From assembly GCA_903832105.1 (NCBI GenBank), contig CAILAO010000477.1, forward strand, positions 1 to 10,976: DNA of 10,976 bases, read 5' to 3'. This DNA is from an uncultured Pseudomonadota bacterium (lineage in GTDB: Bacteria > Bdellovibrionota_B > Oligoflexia > Oligoflexales > CAILAO01). Positions 6,162 through 10,976 of the stretch are shown piece by piece (the first letter of the stretch is position 1; every line of letters begins with the position of its first letter). The position numbers were made by a program, and so were the translations under genes. Under the pieces are notes generated by a model, which was not told where the DNA came from, searched no databases, and saw only the letters and a program-made list of their open reading frames with translations.

Positions 6162-7330
6162 CATCATCGACAAATCCATGTATCACATTAAAATCTGAGC
6201 GCCTTTCCGATCATCCCTGGCTTTATCACACGGCACTTAATAAACCCGACCACCCGATAAAAAGTGGTAGCGTGGTTGATATTATAAACCCCGAGGGCGC
6301 ATGGCTTGCCCGTGGCTTTTATAACAACCATAGCCGAATTGCGGTTCGAGTTCTCACACGTAACAAACAAGAAAACATCGACGCCTCTTTTTTTAAAAAA
6401 CGCATAGAAAACGCCATACACTTTCGTCACGATATGTTGCAGCTGCATCAATCAACCAATGCCTATCGTCTTGTACATTCTGAAGGAGATGATTTATCTG
6501 GTCTCGTGATTGACCGGTTAGACTCGATGATTGTTTTAGAGTTTTTTTCTCTCGGGATGTACCGATTTAGGGATTGTATCATCGAATGTCTGAAAGAATT
6601 TTTCCCACACGCTTCTTATTACTGGTTTGCCGAAAAGAAAGTTCAGAAGCAAGAGTCTTTCGATTGCACACCGCCTACTGCTCCATCTGCTATTACAGTT
6701 ATTGAACATGGACTTTCTTTTCATGTCGAGCCTGGTCAAAGTCATAAAACAGGTTTTTATCTTGATCAACGAGATAACCGCCTTCTTTTAAGCCGATTTT
6801 GCAGGGGCAAAAGAGTTCTTGATATTTGCTCTTTTTCGGGAGGCTTTTCTGTTTATGCCAAAAAGTTGGGGGGAGCATCCGAAGTTCTCGGGCTTGACTT
6901 GGACGAAGCCGCAGTCTCTCTTTCAAAAGCTAATGCTGCGCTTAATCAAGTCACTTGCGATTTTATTCAAGCCGATATGTACGAATGGCTTGAAGCAGCC
7001 TCGAATAAAAAGGAAACTTTCGATGTCGTTATTCTTGATCCTCCTCGCCTTACAAAGGCGCGAGACGAGATGGATCATGTGTTAAAGCAATATGCTGCTA
7101 TCAACCGTTTAGCTTTAAGCGTCACGGCACCTAACGGCATTTTATTAACCTGCTCTTGTACGGGACTTGTCCGCGAAGAGGATTTCCTTAAGGCCTTGCG
7201 TCGTGCGTCATTTCAAGCAGAACGCACAATTCAAATCTTTCATATTTCAGGTGCCGGCGCTGATCATCCGTTTCTCACCTCCGCACCAGAAGGTCGCTAT
7301 TTAAAGACGGTCTGGTGCAGAGTTTTTTAA
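6158..7330 (+). CDS. rlmI: RlmI-type 23S rRNA (cytosine-C5) methyltransferase
   Basis: A 390-aa member of the RlmI/RlmK-like family (E. coli RlmI is 396 aa), which methylates a cytosine in the large rRNA (C1962 in E. coli). The N-terminal part (about 8-70) fits the PUA-type RNA-binding domain, with 'HPWLYHTAL' and 'GFYNNHSRIAVRVL'. The linking domain has 'YRLVHSEGDDLSGLVIDR' (103-120) and 'GQSHKTGFYLDQRDNR' (193-208). The catalytic domain shows motif I 'VLDICSFSGGFSVYA' (220-234), D247 after the second strand, motif IV D294-P-P-R297, and motif VI 'TCSCTG' (331-336) carrying the cysteine expected of m5C enzymes. The start is GTG at 6158, sharing bases with the upstream TGA stop (GTGA). I see no separate ribosome binding site, so translational coupling is likely. 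The family is clear; the exact target nucleotide is inferred. Confidence 0.85.
   Translation: MTSSTNPCITLKSERLSDHPWLYHTALNKPDHPIKSGSVVDIINPEGAWLARGFYNNHSRIAVRVLTRNKQENIDASFFKKRIENAIHFRHDMLQLHQSTNAYRLVHSEGDDLSGLVIDRLDSMIVLEFFSLGMYRFRDCIIECLKEFFPHASYYWFAEKKVQKQESFDCTPPTAPSAITVIEHGLSFHVEPGQSHKTGFYLDQRDNRLLLSRFCRGKRVLDICSFSGGFSVYAKKLGGASEVLGLDLDEAAVSLSKANAALNQVTCDFIQADMYEWLEAASNKKETFDVVILDPPRLTKARDEMDHVLKQYAAINRLALSVTAPNGILLTCSCTGLVREEDFLKALRRASFQAERTIQIFHISGAGADHPFLTSAPEGRYLKTVWCRVF
7283..7328 (+). terminator. possible Rho-independent terminator overlapping the end of the rlmI-like gene
   Basis: GCACCAGA (7283-7290) and TCTGGTGC (7311-7318) are perfect 8-base inverted repeats. GTC/GAC inside the loop (7293-7295 and 7306-7308) can add three pairs. 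Four bases later comes a run of six T (7323-7328), part of which forms the last Phe codon and stop. The 4-base gap before the T run is longer than ideal. It would stop + strand transcription just before the convergent gene. The repeat lies wholly in coding sequence, so chance is possible. Confidence 0.4.
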
Positions 7331-7341
7331 AAAATAAATTT

Positions 7342-8580
7342 TTATAACGCCATTTCGAAGGATGCCCCTAGGCCCTGGCTAGAAGTCGTATCACGCTTTT
7401 TGCCATTTTTCTCCGAGTAGTTTAGTATCTGAAGGTTATACTGCCACCCTAGACCAACCCCAAAAAAGAGGGGACTTGCACCTAGAAAAACCGAAGCGCT
7501 GAGAGAATCCTCGGGCATCGCTATGTGGTTAGGTGTGTTGAGACTATCTTCGGGCAACCTCGTATTGGCATAAGACCCAAGCTCTTCTTCAGTTGCCTTA
7601 AAGACATATTTTGCCCTTGCAGACATTCCGAGCTTCCAAAAAAGGTGAAGACCACTGACTCCAAGCACGTAATCTGTTCGACCTTTCCCCGTTTTTTCGT
7701 TGCGAGGAGGCTCTACACCCGCCTGATCAAGCACCATTACGTACTCATCTATAAGAGTAAAACCAGGTCCTGCATCGATATAAAAACTCAATATATCCGT
7801 AAATAGCCTTCCATGGAGCCAGTTATCATTCTCAATAAAGAAAGGTTCCGAAAACTGGTGACCAAACGCCTTTAAATAACGGTGCGTATAGTGCGAGGAA
7901 AACCATGGAAGAACCAGAAAGCCAAAATCGTTTTTTACCGTTAAACTCTGAATCGCTGTTTTTTCCTCATCGTCAAAAACCTTGCGCCCCCTTGATACGC
8001 CAAGAACGTGCCGATAGAAGCGAACATAACCATAAAGATCGACGCCTCCGGTTATCCGCTGATACTTTTGACTTGACGACTTCTCATCAGTCTGCCCTTT
8101 TAAGGTCGTAACACTTGTGATGTTACCCAGTGAAGCGGACGCCGACGGAGCGAAGAAAAGACCGGGATTACCCGGCACGATTGGAATTCCAAGCAAACCC
8201 GCCCCGAGTCCGCCTTCAAACGTCGTTGAATGAACACGGCCTATCTCAGAATCGTTTTCCTGATACTGAAAGCCAATAATTGGCATAATAAACCAATCAA
8301 ATGCCGGCGGCGACCAATCAGGAAAAAACATACTGGCAACTTTTTCAGTCGCTTTTTCTGCAAGTTTATCCTTGGCTTTTTTATTTGCCTGATCTTTTTT
8401 GGGGGGAACGGGCGGCACTTTACTTGGTTCTTGGGAGTCTGAAGACTTTTTTGAAGGAGGTGATTTTTTAAATACCTTTTGGGATTGCGCTTTTGGTTTT
8501 GTCTCTTCCTGCGCGAAAGAGCGAACATTCCATTCACACACGAACGCCACTAAAAAAAACAACACCGTCAATAGCCTCAT
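7342..8580 (-). CDS. exported protein of unknown family, possibly an outer-membrane beta-barrel
   Basis: I do not recognise this 412-aa protein. It begins with a good Sec signal peptide: 'MRLL', a hydrophobic core ('TVLFFLVAFV') and a likely cut after 'RSFA' before 'QEE'. The next 60 or so residues are rich in Lys, Pro, Ser and Gln ('KKSPPSKKSSDSQEPSK'), probably flexible and perhaps able to reach a surface or cell wall. From about residue 95 the protein alternates Gly/aromatic and polar residues in stretches such as 'GGLGAGLLGIPIVPG', 'GGVDLYGYVRFYRHVLG', 'SASVFLGASPLFFGVGLGW' and a final 'GLGASFEMAL', suggesting beta strands of an outer-membrane barrel. The C-terminal residue is Leu, not the usual Phe. 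The ATG at 8580 is preferred over an in-frame GTG at 8592 because it gives the cleaner signal peptide and has a weak GAG-containing purine stretch upstream. It lies 39 bases after the CoA-transferase gene on the same strand. Confidence 0.7.
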   Translation of the reverse strand: MRLLTVLFFLVAFVCEWNVRSFAQEETKPKAQSQKVFKKSPPSKKSSDSQEPSKVPPVPPKKDQANKKAKDKLAEKATEKVASMFFPDWSPPAFDWFIMPIIGFQYQENDSEIGRVHSTTFEGGLGAGLLGIPIVPGNPGLFFAPSASASLGNITSVTTLKGQTDEKSSSQKYQRITGGVDLYGYVRFYRHVLGVSRGRKVFDDEEKTAIQSLTVKNDFGFLVLPWFSSHYTHRYLKAFGHQFSEPFFIENDNWLHGRLFTDILSFYIDAGPGFTLIDEYVMVLDQAGVEPPRNEKTGKGRTDYVLGVSGLHLFWKLGMSARAKYVFKATEEELGSYANTRLPEDSLNTPNHIAMPEDSLSASVFLGASPLFFGVGLGWQYNLQILNYSEKNGKKRDTTSSQGLGASFEMAL

Positions 8581-8619
8581 AGCAATACTCACTCTGTGAT
8601 TAATACTTAACGGAATTTT

Positions 8620-9825
8620 CTAGAGCACACCTTTTTCTTTCAAACGCTTGACATCGTCGCTTGAATAGCCAATCTGCCCTAAAATCTCTTCTGTATGCGC
8701 AGAAAGACGTGGTGGAGGAGTTTCTACACCGCCGGGAGTCTTTTCAAATTTAGCCGTGAGATTAAAAATCTTAATCTCGCCAATATTCTCTTCACGAACC
8801 GTTTGTATCACATTACGATGGATAACTTGTGGAGCCTTAAGGGCCGCCTCCAGCCCAAGAATTTCGCCGGATGGGACTCCTCGTTTATTAAGAACCTCAA
8901 CCCAATGCGCTGTAGGCTTTTCTTTAAGTTTCACTTCAAGAATCTTCGTCAACTCTTTTCGATTTTTCTTCCGCTGATCCCGCTTTTGAAACCTTTCGTC
9001 TGTCTTAAGCTCCGGGAGTCCCAATTCTTCCGTGACGGCTTCCCACTGTTCTTGCTTATTGGCAGCGATATTAACATATCCATCTTTCGTTAAAAATGTT
9101 CCCGAAGGAGCCGCTGTAAAATTGTCGTTGCCAAGAAGTTGCGGCTGTTCTCCACCAATCAGAAGATTCGCGGCAACCCAGCCCATAAGAGGCATGATGG
9201 AGTCGAGAAGGGCGATATCGATAAACTGCGCTTCGCCTGTTTTCTCACGATAATAAAGAGCACTCATAATGGCAAACGCAGCGTTAACTCCTCCGACCGT
9301 ATCGCACACGGGAAAGCCCGCACGTAATGGGTTCAATCGCTCATCACCATTGACAGCCATCGTTCCGCTTAACCCCTGGATAATCTGATCATATGCTGGT
9401 TTAAGAGCATCTGGACCTGTTTGGCCGAAACCCGAAATCGCGCAATAGATGAGTTTAGGATTGACATCACATAACGATTTATATGAGAGCCCTAAGCGAT
9501 CCATGACGCCGGGACGAAAGTTTTCGACCAGGACGTCAGCGGTCTTAACAAGCTTTTTAAAGATTTCACGAGCTTCGGGTTCTTTAAGATTAAGGGTCAC
9601 AGATTTTTTATTGGCGTTCTGAGCTAGAAAACTCGTTCCCATAAGCTGATCATTCAGCTTCGGGACGTTGCCAAGTTTACGGGCAAGATCGCCGTCTTCA
9701 GGGTTTTCAATTTTAATGACCTCCGCACCCAAAAGCGCTAAGTGCATCGTTGCAAAAGGACCCGAGAGAACGTTGGTCATGTCGAGGATACGAACTTTGT
9801 CCAGCAGTTTTTTCGTTGTTTTCAT
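8620..9825 (-). CDS. family III (CaiB/BaiF) CoA-transferase
   Basis: A 401-aa cytosolic enzyme of the formyl-CoA transferase/CaiB family, which moves CoA between carboxylic acids through an aspartyl-CoA thioester. Family hallmarks are 'LDMTNVLSGPFATMHLALLGAEVIKIE' (a 27-residue block at 14-40, key residues S21-G-P and G33-A-E-V-I-K-I-E40), 'NKKSVTLNL' (72-80), 'VLVENFRPGVMDRLGL' (98-113), 'LIYCAISGFGQTGP' (125-138), 'AYDQIIQGLSG' (144-154) and 'PVCDTVGG' (172-179), where D175 is the expected catalytic Asp. The pattern is close to what I recall of succinyl-CoA:glutarate/hydroxymethylglutarate CoA-transferase (SUGCT), but family members differ in substrate and motifs do not settle it. The ATG at 9825 follows a GAGGG stretch only 3 bases away. 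The gene starts 17 bases after the HMG-CoA lyase-like gene, so the two are almost certainly co-transcribed. They may act in sequence: activate an acid to its CoA ester, then cleave it. Confidence 0.9.
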   Translation of the reverse strand: MKTTKKLLDKVRILDMTNVLSGPFATMHLALLGAEVIKIENPEDGDLARKLGNVPKLNDQLMGTSFLAQNANKKSVTLNLKEPEAREIFKKLVKTADVLVENFRPGVMDRLGLSYKSLCDVNPKLIYCAISGFGQTGPDALKPAYDQIIQGLSGTMAVNGDERLNPLRAGFPVCDTVGGVNAAFAIMSALYYREKTGEAQFIDIALLDSIMPLMGWVAANLLIGGEQPQLLGNDNFTAAPSGTFLTKDGYVNIAANKQEQWEAVTEELGLPELKTDERFQKRDQRKKNRKELTKILEVKLKEKPTAHWVEVLNKRGVPSGEILGLEAALKAPQVIHRNVIQTVREENIGEIKIFNLTAKFEKTPGGVETPPPRLSAHTEEILGQIGYSSDDVKRLKEKGVL

Positions 9826-9842
9826 AAGCCCTCACAAAAGAA

Positions 9843-10772
9843 TTAAGAGTTAGCTGACCTATTCGCTTCAGGGATTTTCCCCGCTTTATAGATCATTCCT
9901 GGCATTTCACGGTTAAAAAAGTTCGCGATGTCTTGCGCGGTTTCAATCAACTTATCGAGGTTGACATCGCGCCTCCGCCCCATCCGTTGAAGCATATGAA
10001 CAAAATCTTCGGTACAGACATTGCCACCAGCTATTTTAGCGAAAGGACACCCTCCGAGTCCTGATAATGACGACTCGAAATACTTAACGCCAACGTTCAT
10101 TGCCGCGTAACAGTTCGCGATCCCTAAGCCATAAGTATTATGAAAATGACACGTACAATCGACGCTTTTATCCAAGGAAAAAATGGCGCCAAACATCTTT
10201 TCGACAAGGTCGGGAGTTGCGTGGCCTGCCGTATCAGCAAGGCTGATGTTTTTTAAGCCGGCTTCAAGAAAACGTCCAACAATTTTCAAAACACGTTCTT
10301 GCGGAACGAGGCCTTCATAACCACAACCGAATGCCGACTGAACAGACACTTGAACACGCTTCTTTGCTGCTATAGCGCTTTTCGCCATAGCAATGATACG
10401 ATCCGTCGCTTCGGCGATCGGCATTCCTGTGTTTTTTTGGCTGTGCGTCTCACTTGCTGAAACGCCCATACAAAACATATCAACGCCACACGCGAATCCT
10501 CGTTCAAGACCTTTCTCATTCAAGACCAGACCCGACAAGATCACCCGTGCTTGCTTTCGGTCTGGTTTAGAAAATTCCGAGAAAAGCCGGTCCGTATCCG
10601 CCATCTGCGGAACCTTTGTCGGATGAACAAAAGAACCCACCTGAATGATATCAACTCCGGCGTTTATGGCCTGATCAATCCAAGCAACTTTTTTTTCAAA
10701 TGGGACAGTTTGTTTTTCCATTTGAAGACCATCACGCATACCTACTTCGTGAATCACAATGTCTGATGTCAT
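9843..10772 (-). CDS. mvaB: HMG-CoA lyase-like enzyme
   Basis: A 309-aa TIM-barrel lyase of the HMG-CoA lyase family, which cleaves 3-hydroxy-3-methylglutaryl-CoA to acetyl-CoA and acetoacetate, the last step of leucine breakdown. It keeps 'HEVGMRDGLQ' (8-17, R13 and D14 in the active site), 'VPQMADTD' (54-61), the metal-binding pair H209/H211 in 'CHFHNTYG', the catalytic loop Cys C242 in 'GLGGCPFA', and N251 in 'GGNVCTEDFV'. Two differences stand out. The family's usual Glu in I-E-x-x-S-F-V is Gln44 here (CAG, 10641-10643), and the usual GCPYEG reads G-C-G-Y-E-G (149-154). Function on HMG-CoA itself is therefore likely but not certain. ATG 10772 is chosen because AAGGGG (10779-10784) lies 6 bases upstream. 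The in-frame ATG at 10787 has GAGG directly touching it. First gene of a likely operon with the CoA-transferase. Confidence 0.85.
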   Translation of the reverse strand: MTSDIVIHEVGMRDGLQMEKQTVPFEKKVAWIDQAINAGVDIIQVGSFVHPTKVPQMADTDRLFSEFSKPDRKQARVILSGLVLNEKGLERGFACGVDMFCMGVSASETHSQKNTGMPIAEATDRIIAMAKSAIAAKKRVQVSVQSAFGCGYEGLVPQERVLKIVGRFLEAGLKNISLADTAGHATPDLVEKMFGAIFSLDKSVDCTCHFHNTYGLGIANCYAAMNVGVKYFESSLSGLGGCPFAKIAGGNVCTEDFVHMLQRMGRRRDVNLDKLIETAQDIANFFNREMPGMIYKAGKIPEANRSANS

Positions 10773-10800
10773 GATATGCCCCTTCATCCTCAGTTATGGG

Positions 10801-10828
10801 ATTTTATATCAACATAAAGACGTCCGAA
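10801..10828 (-). promoter_or_regulatory. possible promoter of the lyase/CoA-transferase operon
   Basis: Read on the minus strand, TTCGGA (10823-10828, 3 of 6 consensus) is followed after 16 bases by TAAAAT (10801-10806, 5 of 6). Transcription would begin near 10794, leaving about 20 bases before ATG 10772 with AAGGGG inside. That fits the chosen start and leaves almost no leader for the ATG at 10787. The -35 box is weak, and upstream sequence is cut off by the contig end. Confidence 0.33.
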
Positions 10829-10861
10829 CGACAAGAGGAATCGCAGGTAATTGCTTATGAT

Positions 10862-10976
<115 letters not shown>

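Noticed and set aside
6386..6400. T7-A6 run inside the rlmI-like gene as a programmed frameshift site
   Set aside because: The in-frame codons (TCT TTT TTT AAA AAA) do not give the X-XXY-YYZ arrangement that ends in a useful shift. The protein reads normally through it and no frameshifted extension is needed.
10785..10787. ATG at 10787 as the start of the lyase gene
   Set aside because: Its GAGG touches the start codon, whereas the ATG at 10772 has AAGGGG at an ideal 6-base distance and still includes the whole conserved domain.

Overview
The window is about 10.86 kb of ordinary-looking bacterial chromosome. It ends in roughly 115 bases of sequencing artefact: an Illumina adapter with index, then a poly-G run from 10931 to 10976. 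The right edge is therefore a contig end, and nothing after about 10861 is biological. The gene set (two-subunit proton-translocating transhydrogenase, an exported protein with a Sec signal peptide, purine-rich ribosome binding sites, sigma70-like promoters) suggests a Gram-negative bacterium of moderate GC. A Proteobacteria or Bdellovibrionota-type host would fit, but the phylum is a guess from gene content only.

Layout, left to right. On the + strand: (1) the 3' part of a gene ending in a CheX/CheC-like phosphatase domain; (2) gdhA, NADP-type glutamate dehydrogenase, as a single transcription unit closed by a strong Rho-independent terminator; (3) pntA-pntB, the membrane transhydrogenase, behind a consensus -10 box; (4) a short perfect hairpin, then a small DPPY-motif methyltransferase whose stop overlaps the GTG start of an RlmI-type rRNA methyltransferase, with a possible terminator overlapping that gene's end. 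On the - strand, converging on this block: (5) mvaB-like HMG-CoA lyase, a family III (CaiB/BaiF) CoA-transferase and an unrecognised exported protein, probably one operon read from right to left. No gap between genes exceeds 300 bases.

Function. PntAB makes NADPH using the proton gradient and GdhA spends NADPH to fix ammonium into glutamate, so the centre of the window is an NADPH/nitrogen module. The lyase plus CoA-transferase pair suggests CoA activation and cleavage of a branched hydroxy-dicarboxylic acid such as 3-hydroxy-3-methylglutarate, or the end of leucine breakdown. The lyase departs from the family at two usually conserved places. The two methyltransferases are translationally coupled, and the first has a homopolymer tract right after its start codon.

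I did not find a clear new defence or mobile system. The most useful observations are the adapter artefact, the altered lyase motifs, the homopolymer and hairpin at the methyltransferase start, and the truncated CheX-like protein.
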